Below, piece by piece: positions 46,158 through 58,350 of a DNA stretch of 64,000 bases; positions within the stretch are counted from its first letter, which is position 1, and each line of letters begins with the position of its first letter. The notes beneath the pieces were generated by a model. The model worked only from the letters and a program-made list of their open reading frames with translations. It ran no database searches and was not told where the DNA came from. This DNA comes from Serpula lacrymans var. lacrymans S7.9 (lineage: Eukaryota; Basidiomycota; Agaricomycetes; Boletales; Serpulaceae), in NCBI RefSeq assembly GCF_000218685.1, contig NW_006763303.1, forward strand, positions 861,462 through 925,461, in the 5' to 3' direction. Both the position numbers and the translations under genes were made by a program.

Positions 46158-48592
46158 ATGGCGACCAGCAAACGCTTTCGCCCACCAAACCTCACGTTGG
46201 CCCCAGACAGGCGCACTTTCGAACCAACATCCATCGCCGTCGAATCCCCCACCAGCATCATCAGCGACGACGACGACCATCTCCAGCTCTCCTCGCCGTC
46301 CTCCGCGTCCTCCACCTCGCCCTTCTCTTTTTCTCCTATATCAGATAGTACAGACAATGTAGAGGCAGATGATCTCTCAAAGGACTTGGCTGTCCTCGAA
46401 AAACTGCGCAAAAGCGTCCAGATGAACCTGCGTTTGCGACCCATACGCTCCTTTGGATCCCTCCCAAATCGTCGTAAATCTCCTCTGCGCATCATTCCCA
46501 CCACTTCAGCTCCCTGGCGCGACCACAGTCAGCAACGCAAGGCGTCAAGTCCTGCTAGCACCACCTCCAGTATATATTATACCCCAGTCACAGACATACG
46601 CGCCTCGCCTGCCAGTGCACACCACACTGTAAGCAAATTCTTTCCAGATCCTTTTCACTCACAGGTCCACAATCATTCCCCTCACCCCGACTCTGTCGAG
46701 GCTTGGTCTTTATACCGCCGCCTCACATCACTAAAACGACCTCTCCTATTGGACACTCGTCCTCTGGCCTCATTCGTGGCTTCCCGTCTAAAAGACAGTG
46801 TAAATGTCGCCATTCCTTCTCTTATTCTCAAGCGTTGCCGGAAACCTGGCGGCAGTCTGGGAAAAGATATACATGCATTGCGACAGTATATCACGACAGA
46901 ACAGGGAAGACAAAATTGGGATGACCTAATGGCCGTAGATGGATCTTGGGACGGCGATGTCATCATTATTTATGGTGAAGAGACAAATGAGAAGGAAAGA
47001 GATAATGCCCAAGTGACTGCGTGGGCCCTCCTCCCTGTACTTGCCCCTCTCTTAAATGAGGGCAGCGTATGCTACCTCAGAGGAGGGATAACTGCCGCGC
47101 GTCAGCATCAAGATCTTCAAAATTTCATTTTATCTGATTCCGATGATGATGTGGAGGATTCGCGCGACGAGATCCCGATGCAACCGAAAAAATCTGCAGG
47201 GCTGTTCCAGCTTGACACGCAGGCTGCCGCCCGTTCAAGACTCTTTCCTGAGATTGAACAGCCTTCGTACTCACCTCTTCCTATGATGCCCGCAGCCATG
47301 AGTTCGCATGACATCGACGACCCCAGTCCCTCCCCTCCTCCGTCTCAGGTCGTCTTCCGTCGCCCTCCCCCCTCTCGCCGACCAAGCGTGCCCAATCTGA
47401 GACTCGTGAACACAAAATCACTAGAGAAGCTCAATGCAGATATCCCGAAGCTGCAGATTCGCACTGTCCCCACTCGAGCGGCCACTCTAACCATTCCCCC
47501 GATTCATACCGGATCTAGTCTCTTCGTTCCCCCCCATACCCCTTCACATCTGAATCTCATTTACTCCAATCACTCCCCACCAGGTTCTGCTCGATGGACG
47601 TCGAGTCCGAGCGAGTTTTTCCCTCCCGCTCCACTATCATTTTCAGGATCTACGACCCCTCAGACACCCGGGACACCCATGCCGGTTCCCCCTTCGCCAC
47701 GCACAGCCCGTCCTGACTCAGATCAGCCCCCAACGACGGAAGAAGCCTTCCCGGTCTTCATGGTCTCCACCATTCTGCCTAATTTCCTTTACCTGGGACC
47801 GGAGCTTACATTACCAGAGCACGTGGAGGAGCTCAAGGCATTAGGCATCAAGCGCATTCTGAATATTGCTGCTGAATGCGATGATGACCATGGACTGAGG
47901 CTCAGAGAGGTTTTTGAGCGTTACGTCCGTATACCGATGCAGGATACTGTGGAAGAGGACAACATTTCGAGGGGATTAAGGGAAGCATGTGATGTGTTAG
48001 GTACGAGTGTCCCGCCCCGGTTACTTGATATATCATATAAATGACTTGAACATCATTAGATGAAGCGCATTTGTTTGGCGCAGGCACGTATGTGCACTGC
48101 AAAGCCGGGAAATCGCGTTCCGTCACCGCTGTCATAGCGTATCTCATCCATGCCAATCACTGGACGCTTTCCCGTGCCTATTCTTTCGTAACGGAGCGCC
48201 GCAAGGGCATTTCCCCAAATATCGGGTTCGTTTCAGAGCTCATGACCTTTGAAGAACAGGAGCTTGGCGGTAAGTCAGTGGGTGTGGTGCAACCGACATC
48301 AGCGGGCGGGGAACATGATGCTAGCCGCGATGGAGACACTCACGGAAATTACACCATGGCCGCTGGAAACCGTCGGCCGGGACACATAAGAGAAAGTCTA
48401 CCTCCCGTGTTCACTACACCGGCTTTAGAAGGCGGACCATCGGACGGAAGGGTTGGCGGTGCGGGCCAGGAGATGGAAATCAAGGACTCGACAGGGCGAT
48501 ATCGACATTTACGGCGAGCCCCTGTGGATGAAGCTACGCTGCAACCACTGCGTCGTGTGAGCAAGGCAGGTTTAGAAAGCTCGGGTTTATAG
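46158..48592 (+). CDS. rhodanese plus dual-specificity protein phosphatase (2 exons)
   Basis: Exon 1 ends at 48000 and exon 2 starts at 48060. A rhodanese-like segment lies in the first half (L-L-D-T-R-P near 46740). The C-terminal part is a dual-specificity phosphatase domain beginning L-P-N-F-L-Y-L-G (about 47780), with the active site H-C-K-A-G-K-S-R-S (about 48092-48118). This fits a MAP-kinase phosphatase of the Msg5 type. The reading frame is open from an ATG at 45897, but that overlaps the DEF1 start region. The Met at 46158 is preferred because it leaves room for promoters. The region between the two domains is Ser/Pro-rich and probably disordered. Confidence 0.82.
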
Positions 48593-48877
48593 TTGGCAAA
48601 GCGGACAGATATCAGTTCATACTATTTATCGTAATACATTATTCGTTCCTTGGGTAGTAGGCTTTCTTTCTTTGTTTTATACCTGAATATGTAACAATAT
48701 GCTCTCTCGGCTTCTCGTGTTCGATAGCGGTTTTAGGCTAATACTACCGTCAGCTTAACTAGCTTACAATAACATTTCCAGTGGACTGAATAGATGGATA
48801 TGGGCTCGGGTGAGAATAGTCTACTAAAGATCGATGGTATTCTTGGGGTAAATGCAGCAAATTTTGGAGATGTCAGA
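48593..48877. terminator. convergent 3' region
   Basis: Short interval between the ends of the phosphatase (plus) and the amidohydrolase (minus). It must hold both polyadenylation sites. No clear AATAAA. Confidence 0.4.
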
Positions 48878-51569
48878 TTATAATGAACCATATACCACCC
48901 TTCCGTCGATCACAGTTGCCAACACCTCGGCCTTCAAAATCTCCGACTCTCGTACGGTCATAATATCACGACTCAACACCACAAAGTCCGCCCTCTTCCC
49001 AACCTCCAGCGAGCCGATGCCGTCTTCTGCAAAGGCGGCGTAAGCGGCGTCGAGGGTCATGCCTTTGAGCGCTTGCTCCCGCGTGAGGCGCTCCCCTGGG
49101 TACCTGTGTGCCGAAAGTCAGGACGGAATGCAGCGTTGTTGGGGGGACGACGAGAGGCTCGCACCATCCACCTGCGCCGTGCGGTGATTCCCCGCTCTCA
49201 GACAAGCGTGTCACTGCTGCATAGAAGCCCAGTAAGGGGTTGATGCCCTCCACGGGGAAATCCGATCCCAGTGGGAGGACCTGATTCTGAGATGACCTGC
49301 AGAGTGGGGCATTATGTTACAAGGCTGAGGGTGAGCTGGGACAACGGATGCTTACTCGAGTAGAGTACGATAAGCGTAGGCTCCCTTGATTCTTTCGGGT
49401 CCCTGGAGGAAGGACATCAGGTCCGCAGGCCATTTGAGATGTCGTTCGGACTCACCAAGCGCTGCTCTGCATACCACATATCGCTTGTGCTAGACGAAAA
49501 AAATCACTCGTTGTGTTCAGTACTAGTCCAATAAAACTTACGCATGCGTGGGCTGGACGCTGGGTATCACTGTCAAAAGACGGTTAGAGTAGCAATTAAG
49601 AAAGGGCTGAGCGCCTGTGATTTACCACCGAGGGACCCCACGCGCACGAGGTCGTCTAGAGTCATTATTTGCGCGTGTTCTATCCTTGGTCTGCGGTCAG
49701 AGATCATCGACGTATTCCCGCTTTGCGATAGCTCTTCGAATATATCAAGCACTACTTTATTTGCGCGGTCGCCTATGCAGTGTATATTCTGCCCGAGCAA
49801 GGCGTGAAACCAAACGACGTGAAATGATTCTATTTGTTTAGTCATATCGGGGATTAGCGGAACTGATGTTTCTTACCACTTGCCATTGATCTTCCCAGAA
49901 CTGCGTGACCAGTGAAGATAGAGCCGCTGGGGTTGAGCGCATCAGTCCATTTGTCGATGGGTTGTCGCTGTAGGGGGCTAGCAAGGCAGCTCCATAAGAT
50001 CCAAGTGCGCCTACAAGGTGTGAGTGAATGATGTACAGTTTACTGGGTCAGAATAGCCCATAGACGGCACATACCATCGGTGAAAAGCTTGACGCTGCGC
50101 AAGTTCAGGCGACCGCCTTTACCGTAGTCAAGAAGGCGGGGTATCTGAGAACCCCAGTAGACATCCGAGAGCACGTTTCCCATAAGATAGAGGCGCAGCT
50201 AGAAAGGTCATTGAGCTGGGAAGCGACAAAAAAAGATATAGCACGGATGACGTGTGGAACATGACTCACAGGAAGCTCTCTGGCATCCGCATATCTGAGG
50301 GGATGAAAGGTAAGATATGTACTCCCCGCAATAAGCGTGTATCGATATTGCAGTCCACTTGCTTTGTGAAAAACTCGATCATTTCTGGTTCCGTAGCGGC
50401 ATCATGCACAGAGGTCAAGCCGTATGAGAGTCCATCTGTGACCGTCCTGTTGAAGTATTCAGCCATTTGGCTCTCCGACCAAGAAGGAGTGCGGATGAGG
50501 GACATGGCATTATCGACGAATATACCTGAATCGGAAGATCGGTTTCATATCTTGTGAAGCTGGAAAGCTGAAATCACCTGTTGGCTTCCCGCGGGAACCA
50601 CGAATGATTGCTCCACCTTCTATTTCCTCGGGGATAGTTCCGATATGTTGCATTACGCGGTTTGAGACCCACAAGGCGTGGACATCGACGCGAGCCAATG
50701 ATATAAACCGTCCGCGAAGCAATGGTTCCTTGTCAAAGTGATCCTTAATGCAATGAATGTTGATATCTCCTTATCAGACAAGTATAACTTGGCAGTAAGC
50801 GCGAAAACACAAACCGCCGTCGGATATTTTGCACCGGGCCATTTTGTCTGATCCCAGCCCATACCTTGTATCCAACGAGAAGGGTCATTCAGTACTTCTG
50901 GGTGAGTTACGACGTAAGCTTTCAAGCGCGCCAGAATTTCTTCACGCAGCAATCAGACGATCATGAACATGGATGTATACCTCTATGAAGTGGTAGAAAT
51001 GGCTAACCGTCTACGGACACACATCCATCCAAGTTGAGGTTCATTTTGAAGCCGTATTGCAGTATGTGAGCATGTGCATCTGAGGGTAACGTTAGCTTGA
51101 GGCTCTTCTGTTCCAAATAGGCAGCTCATGACCTGCCAGTCCGGGCACGATGATGGCACCGGGGCTGAGGTGTATTGTTTTCAATGCGGGCTGCAAAATA
51201 CTTAGGGGCCAAAGAGAGAGTTTAGAACGGCTGGGATGATGCCAACGCTGCTGGACGCCCTCTGGATGGCATTATCAATTTGACGGTAGCAAGTAGAGTT
51301 TTTGAGGTCGTACCCAGATCTCCAACGTCCAGAACGCGCGAGTCACGAACTACGACACATTGCACCCTTGGCTGAAGGGCATCAACGGTGTATATTTTAT
51401 TGGACTCTGAGCACACAGCATAGTCATTTGACGGATTACGGTCTATTTTGAAAAAGACAGCCAGGGCTAAAAAGGCCGCAAGAAGAGTCCATATGCGATA
51501 GCGAGCCAAACAGCGGCGGGTTTGGGGCTGAGGTTGCTGTTTGCTTGATTCTGCTGATTTCTTGTCCAT
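48878..51569 (-). CDS. amidohydrolase family 3 (YtcJ-like), membrane-anchored
   Basis: About 10 short exons on the minus strand. The N-terminus (residues ~20-45) has a basic patch and a hydrophobic segment, suggesting a signal anchor. Metal-binding D-A-H-A-H is split off by an intron near 51070. Further family motifs are Q-G-M-G-W-D (about 50865) and G-S-D-F-P-V-E near 49255. The end has G-S-L-E-V-G-K-R-A-D-F-V-V-L and a TAA at 48878. Family members hydrolyse amide bonds of small molecules; the substrate here is unknown. Divergent from the cytidylyltransferase gene and convergent with the phosphatase. Middle exons were followed only by motif, so exact borders are uncertain. Confidence 0.78.
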
Positions 51570-51759
51570 TCTTGAGCAGAATGAGCCAGGGAACGTGCGA
51601 ACCTGTTAAGGGTTGCAGTTGGACTTCCGCTGAGCCCCGATATGGATATCTGTTCCCACAGTTGCGTTGATTAGATTAGAATTTTTTGCAGAAATAAATG
51701 TGACGGAAACATGAACGTGACTGCTTTTTAGCGTTGAGGAAAGTTTGCAAAGCTCCACC

Positions 51760-53192
51760 ATGGATCTTCCAGTCGAACTCTTGCATCATCACAAAAAGGC
51801 TCTGCATGCAAAACGGTCCATTGGCAAGTATCCTCAGCCAACTGACTCTCCAACATACGACGCGTACGTCCTCGCACTCGCTTTTCGTCCAAGCGCTGAC
51901 CTCTGTCACTCGCAGCTCAGAGGAAGATAATGATCCTCTGACAGACGATGCTGCTTCGGCAGTATCTGTTCCCATTTCCCGCTCAAACAGGCATACGAAT
52001 ACCACCTCTCATGCAAACAAATCCTCCTCGTCTCGTTCTCGCCATCAGCTTGCCGCCAGCCTCCTATCTGATGACGGCACAGACTCCCAGACATACGACG
52101 GCGATATCGAGTCCAGCGCAACGGCAGGACCAGACCCCCATCCATCATCACACCATCTCCACCACGCTTCTTCAGTATCCACCCTTACCTCTCCAGCAGA
52201 CGATGGCGCCTCCTCTCCCTCGATCCATCCTGCCTCCCTCTCCTCGTCTCCTGTAGGACGTCGTACCGCAACCTCTGACAGACACTATGCCCCAGATGAG
52301 CCAAAGCCCACCTCAGCAGCGCAAGAAGCTTTCAACCCTGCTGCACTCACTCCCGAACATATCAAGGCATTCGTCAAGAACGCTATCGATGGCGAACCAT
52401 CGAGAAAGTACAGCATCAACAAATGCCCGACAGATAGGCCCGTACGGATATATGCGGATGGTGTGTTTTGCCATTTTAAGCTCAGGGCACACATACTGAT
52501 ACCCATGGCCTTTTTAGGAGTGTATGACCTATTTCACTTTGGGTAGGGAGGTTCAAAACCTTTTGTGACGTCCTTTCCTCACATATCACGTTAGACATGC
52601 CCTTCAGCTTCGCCAAGCCAAGTTGTCATTTGACAATGTACATCTCCTCGTTGGCGTCAGCACCAGCGAAGACGTCGAATTGAACAAGGCTCGCTGCATC
52701 ATGACCCACGCTGAACGGTTCGTACACTTGGTGCATATCTAACTCGATGCTTATTCCACACCAAAGATGTGAAGCCGTCCGTCACTGTCGATGGGTGGAT
52801 GAAGTTATCTCTGACCCTCCATGGGTCGTTACTGCCGAGTTCATGGATAAATGGAAAATTGACTATGTGGCTCATGATGAGCTCCCATACATGGCCGAAG
52901 GATATGATGATGTATACGGATTTGTCAAGGCGCGAGGTAAGTTTTCACTTCTCCCCAGCTAAATCTCAGCCCTTCATCTTTCTGCATAGGCCAATTTATT
53001 CCGACTAGAAGAACACCTGGTGTATCAACGTCTGATCTACTTGAGCGCATCGTTTCTGGATATCGTAAACGTGATTTCGACAAGAAGCTGGAGATCATGG
53101 GACACGCGGAACTGAAAGCAGAGGGGTCTGATTTCGAGGATAAGAGCACCCGTAATAGTAGTCAAGCGAGTAGCCCGCGAAGGCATTTTTAA
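51760..53192 (+). CDS. PCT1: choline-phosphate cytidylyltransferase
   Basis: The start ATG is in a strong context (CCACCATGG). Exon 1 is 51760-51863 and exon 2 starts at 51916; further introns fall inside D-G|V-Y-D and before H-A-L-Q, and near 52720 and 52940. The joined protein has the nucleotidyltransferase signature Y-D-L-F-H-F-G-H and the C-terminal R-T-P-G-V-S-T-S-D motif of CTP:phosphocholine cytidylyltransferases. It makes CDP-choline, the rate-limiting step of the Kennedy pathway for phosphatidylcholine. The first ~200 residues are Ser/Thr/Pro-rich and poorly conserved. The short tail (S-P-R-R-H-F end) lacks a long amphipathic helix, which may affect membrane regulation (inference). 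Confidence 0.9.
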
Positions 53193-53401
53193 AACAGGAA
53201 CTTTCTTCGTTATGCGAGATTTCTGTTATTATGCATACTTTCTAGATGGCTTACCAGGGAATATAGATTAGAGGGTTGGAGTAGGTGCGGTATTATAGGC
53301 CAATGGAAGTGGTTAAGCAGAAATGCGTCATGAATTATTAGAAGTGAAGGAAGGTACTATACAATTGTCCATGTAGAATGATACTATTAAAAGTTCCCAT
53401 C

Positions 53402-54536
53402 TTACTTTCCAGGAGCATGATAATCCCTCGAAAGGTCGATGTCTCCTTTGAGATGAGTATTGGTTATCCGTACCTGTCTCTGCCGTGGGGCAGACCGCTT
53501 CCCTTTCTTCTTCGTATTGGCTTTGGGAGCTAGCGCTTCTGCAGCTGTCGCTTGCAAGCCCTCTAAAACAAAAATGTACGGTTGAAACACAGACCATCTA
53601 ACAATACACATACCGGATTTGAGAGCTTTGAGGAGATCGGTCTCGGTTGGAACTTTGAGCTGATGCCAGAGGTCTAGAAACTCTGGAGAATATCGGGGTT
53701 AGCAAAAAGAAAAAACACTCAGCAGCACTCGCTGTGAATCGCTAACCTTTCTCGACTTGTTTTCCCCCACTCTCTTCGTCTGGTTTGATCTCGTTCCAAA
53801 AGACCATACGCAACTGTCCGTCTTTGACTGTACGTGTGACAAGTACTTCGCCCTCCTTTTCTAATTCTTCTATTGCCTGTGGCGCCTCCTTCCATGCTTC
53901 CTTCAAGGAACGCACCATTATCCCCCCTCCTTTGCGGGTTTGGCGTTGAATTTCGGTGAGCAGAGCAGCTTTATTGCGAAAGTTGAAATCATGCTTTCAA
54001 ATGCCAGCGTGAATGGCAAAACGGATAAGATGAACGGAGCCACGCACTCGATACGAATAAAGGTCTGTTTTTGGATCCCATTGGATACGGTCGTGAGCTC
54101 TGAATTTCTCCAACAAGACAAAGTCTGTGTCCAGAGGCGTATTTGTCACGATCGCCAAGTCTTGCAACCGCATGGGATTCTGGGTAGACTAACGCATCGA
54201 GAATGGATGAGCCAGGTGTGTTCGATGACACGACGAGAACGCACCTTGAGATGATTGATCGCATAGACCAGCTGGGTGTTGACATTGGTTCCCGTCCCCG
54301 TGTCGGCAGGCTGAGAGTACACGATGTCTAAGAAACCTGTTTAGAACGCAGCTCGTCGAACAAATGTCTAAAAAATCAAAGACGTGCTTGTCTTGGGCCG
54401 TTTTTTCTTTGTGGGGGTCTGTTTCTGATCGGCTGGTGCAGAGGTGTCCAATGGTGCCGGCTGTGAGTGCCATGAGGTATAGTCCTGACGATGCAGTATG
54501 CGTTTGAAGGCATCAGCGTCTTTGTTGAGGGCCATG
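53402..54536 (-). CDS. TFA2: TFIIE beta subunit
   Basis: The start ATG is at 54536 on the minus strand, with several short introns. The N-terminal part is Lys-rich (K-K-K-R-P). The core has the winged-helix pattern V-Y-A-I-N-H-L-K then N-P-M-R-L-Q-D-L-A, followed by W-D-P-K-T-D-L-Y-S-Y. The C-terminus is basic and ends with R-I-T-N-T-H-L-K-G near 53450, as in TFIIE-beta. TFIIE recruits TFIIH to the RNA polymerase II preinitiation complex. Convergent with PCT1, 209 bp apart, and divergent from PAN3. Confidence 0.85.
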
Positions 54537-54738
54537 GTGGTCGAGCAAGGACAAAGGCGCCGCCACAGTCACCAGTACCGCTGAGGCTTTTTCGGGTGTC
54601 GGTTTGGCTGACAAATGGATTTCCTTGCTACGATCCCTGTACCAGAACTTGTCTGGGGGACAGGGCCTGCTCTTTCGCTTTAACTGTAGCATTTATCCTT
54701 TCCTTTCCTTTCTTTTTGTTTCTATAGATATATTGGAC

Positions 54739-57700
54739 ATGGCCTTTTTCTCGAGGCCCACATCCTCAAATGCTGCCGTCAGGATTGTCCAACCTACCGA
54801 TCATGACGACTCGGAGAAATCAAAACCTCAAATGAAGAAGGGCACGCTCATTTTAATGATCATTCCAGGTCTTTTGTCTCACCATGGTTTCACCCCAGAC
54901 TCTATCCAGCGCCAGTGTAGAAATATCTTGATATACGGGTACGTGCTCATGTCTCATATCTGCTCGACGATCTCGGGGGACCGAAACGTGGTGGTGGGGC
55001 TCGCAGATCGTGCAGGTTCCAGGATAAAGGCTGTCTTTACTATCATCCACCGGTGAGCCCCCTGCGTCCCTCCCTTCCTCCTTGTTTTTCGCTCGTTTGA
55101 CACAGATCGGCAAGGTCTCTGAGGAGCTATCCGCTGCGTAAGCTCATCTCGTTCTTCTGCTGATGCATCTGTGGCACCTTATACTGTGTAGACAACGCTC
55201 TGAGTCTCCCATGCCCGGCGCTCTGACCGCTCAGGCGGTCAACGCTCCTGTATTTGTACCCAAGGCCGGCATCAATGCCTTCTCCCCTCCTTCAACGCCT
55301 ACCATACAGCCCGCCATAGCCTCGTAAGAATGCCTATCCCCCCTTACCCCGTCATCTACTTCATTCATAACACAGTCCTTCCCCCACCTCTCCTCCAAAC
55401 GCCAATTATCAAGATAATGGCGAGTATGATTCTTACTCTTTTCAGCCTTCCGATGGCACGTTGGCCATGGACGATCTCGCTGGTCAGATGCAGGGTGTAC
55501 GTGTTTTTTTTCGTTTACGTCGTGTGCCATCTCCCCTTGAGTGGTTGGTGACGAGTTGTTTGCAGCTCGACGCCCAGTTGTATGGTGAAAGTCCGGACGA
55601 ACAGTCGTATTATCAGTCTGATTACGAAGATCATATGATGTCGATGAGCGGTTTCTATCCTCCATCCCAGTCCACCTTTGTCCGACAACCCGTAAGCAAT
55701 TCCCTCATATCCGAGCAAGTCCATACAAACTGAACCTAACCGTGCTCTCCTCCAGCTCAACTACCACCTCTACACGCATCCGATCCCGGACACGTTCTCA
55801 CCGTCCTATTTCATCTCCGACAACATCCGCGAAGAACTGCAGCAGCGTTCAGAGACTATCCGGACTGCGCCCGCCCCGGGGCTCAACCTCCCCGAAGAGC
55901 TCCAGGGGTACCACACCCTCGTCCCGCTCGAGTCCCTGAGCGGCGAGAGACGCAAGTTTTTCAGTTGGTACTCTACCGTCTACCGCGCCATCGGCTCCGC
56001 CGATGGTGCGCCGTACACGCTTCGGCGAGTTGAAAGTACGAATACCTCATCTGTTTGTGGTTTTCGTGGACACTGATGGCTGGATTTTACGTTCGTGTGC
56101 GATGGGTAGATTTTAGGCTGATGCACCAGACAGCGTTTAATGCTATTGAGATGTGGGCCCGCGTACGGCATCCGAATATCGTGCGCGTGAAGGAGGCGTT
56201 TACCACGCGCTCCTTCGCTGATAACTGCAAGTCCCCCCCCCACATCCCTTCATATCGGACTAACTCGACCTATTTTCAACAGCCCTCATCGTGGCCTACG
56301 ACTATCACGCGAACGCCAAAACGCTGTACGACGAACACATCAAGCCCAAAGTGCCGACGTTCCAGAATGGACGGCTTCAGGCGCAGACGACGGTCATCCC
56401 CGAGCGCGTGCTGTGGTCGTATATTATTCAGCTGTCTGGGGCTATCAGCGTCATACATGATGCTGGGCTTGCGGCGCGCATGATTGATGCCACCAAGGTC
56501 TTGGTCACCGGAAAGAACAGGTACGAAAATGACATGACACCCTCCTCATTCGCGCATCGCTGACAACCCTCTCACCCACGCACCCCTCCTCCACCCGTCC
56601 CCCACACCCCAACACAAACTCCCCACCAGGCTCCGAATCAGCTCGTGCGGGATCGTCGATGTGCTGATGCACGATGCACGACAGGACGTGGGGATGTTGC
56701 AGCAAGAAGACTTGGTGATGTTTGGGAGGCTTTTGTTTGCGCTGTGTTGCAACAATCTGGCGGCGATGAATACGCTGTCAAAGGCTGTGGAGACGTTGAC
56801 GAGGGGGTATTCGAGTGATATCAAGAATGTGGCGTTGTATCTTATTTCGAAACCGGGGCCGCATAAGGTGGGTGGCGTTTTTTGCTTTATTCAATTTTTC
56901 GATTTTGGTTGTGCTGAACGTCTCGATTGTGCTTTGTGTTGTGATTTCCCTGATGTGGTTGTGGTGGTGGTTTTGTGTTTGTTCAGACGATATCTCAGTT
57001 GATTGACATGATTGGCAAAAATCGGTTGATGGCAGAGATGGATGAGGTTCAGGGGTATGTCCCTTTTCTTTCTTCACCTCTCACGGGAACATTATACGCA
57101 TACTTTTTTAAAAATCATAGCTCGGCTGATCGGTTAGAAAGCGAGCTGACGAGCGAGCTCGAAAACGGACGACTCGTGCGTCTTCTCTGCAAATTCGGGT
57201 TTATCAACGAACGGCCAGAGTAAGTGGACAATGCGCTTCCGTTGTTCGACTTGCGTTTGACGTTATGACGTTATGGCATTGTTAATATTGCGACGGTTTC
57301 GACAGATTCCCTCGTCAACCGCGGTGGTCCGAAACGGGGGACAGATACATCATCAAGCTCTTCCGAGACTACGTGTTTCACCAAGTGGACGAGAATGGAA
57401 ATCCGGTGGTGAATCTGTCTCATGTGTTGACTTGTTTGAACAAGGTGAGTTTGGGTTGGCGATTTGGTGTCTTGGGAGTGATTCCGCCACGCGTGTGTGC
57501 TGGGTGGTGGTGGATGTTGTGCTGAGCTGAGCTGATCTGACTTTTGGCATGCTTTAGCTCGATTGTGGTACGGAGGAACGTATTATGCTTGTGTCGAGGG
57601 ACGAACAGAGCTGTCTCGTCGTTAGCTACAAGGAAGTCAAGTCGTGCATAGAAGGGGCGTTCAGGTACGTGTCTCGCGCTGTTATTACCGATACGTGACA

Positions 57701-57810
57701 GTCCAGGCTGATTGAGAGCCCTTTCTTCCCCTTCCCCTTGTTTTTTATTATTTTATTTTTTTTGGTTTATCTTCGACTATCGCAGTGACCTCGCTCGCCC
57801 ATCACGATGA
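54739..57810 (+). CDS. PAN3: PAN3, poly(A) nuclease regulatory subunit
   Basis: A many-exon gene. Near the N-terminus is a CCCH zinc finger split by an intron (C-R-N-I-L-I-Y-G | then [12 protein letters not shown]). A PAM2-like segment N-A-P-V-F-V-P-K follows at about 55238. Then comes the PAN3 pseudokinase (Y-H-L-Y-T-H, then R-H-P-N-I-V from about 56160, with no catalytic Asp motif), a coiled coil, and the C-terminal knob domain ending near 57808 after [11 protein letters not shown]3 dimers recruit PAN2 and poly(A)-binding protein for mRNA deadenylation. Introns of 50-90 bp were followed by motif continuity. Confidence 0.9.
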
Positions 57811-58350
57811 CATGTCTTTTCACACCCGTTTCCACGTTGTGTGCATGAATGCGATTTTGTACATTATGACATTATTTCAAGAGCTCCGAAAGACAAAAGA
57901 GTAGAACCCCCAGGTTATTAAAAAAGACGCGCAAAAATGATTATAAAAGATGTTTTGATTTCCTTTCTTCTGTCTGACGAGTGCGTGTGTGTGTTTGTGT
58001 CATTTTTTGGTCAGTGGAGAGGTGAGCTGGGGCTAGCTTGAGGCTCCTCCTTCCTCCCCGTCCAATGCCCCTTGTCAATGTGGCGAGTTCTGGGTTCTAC
58101 CGTGGATGGCCTCACGATTTCATGAAATGTATGAACTTGCGTGTGTGCTAGAGTCAGACGCAGAATGCCCATCGTTGAAGCTTGAAGAGTCGAGTGAATC
58201 GAGAGGCTACTGTCTTTTGGGTTTCGTGACGAGTCACTCGATAAGACCTGAAAAATCAAAGAATGATGATCGATGACCCGGGTCTTATCCAAGCTTGCCC
58301 ATCCGCTGTGGATCACGACGAGGACCGCCATCGTCATCGTTATCATCAAC
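57811..58350. other. intergenic, PAN3 3' flank and HET promoter
   Basis: Includes TTATTATTTTATT-like AT-rich sequence near 57745-57765 and a TG-rich run near 57990. No gene seen. Confidence 0.45.
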
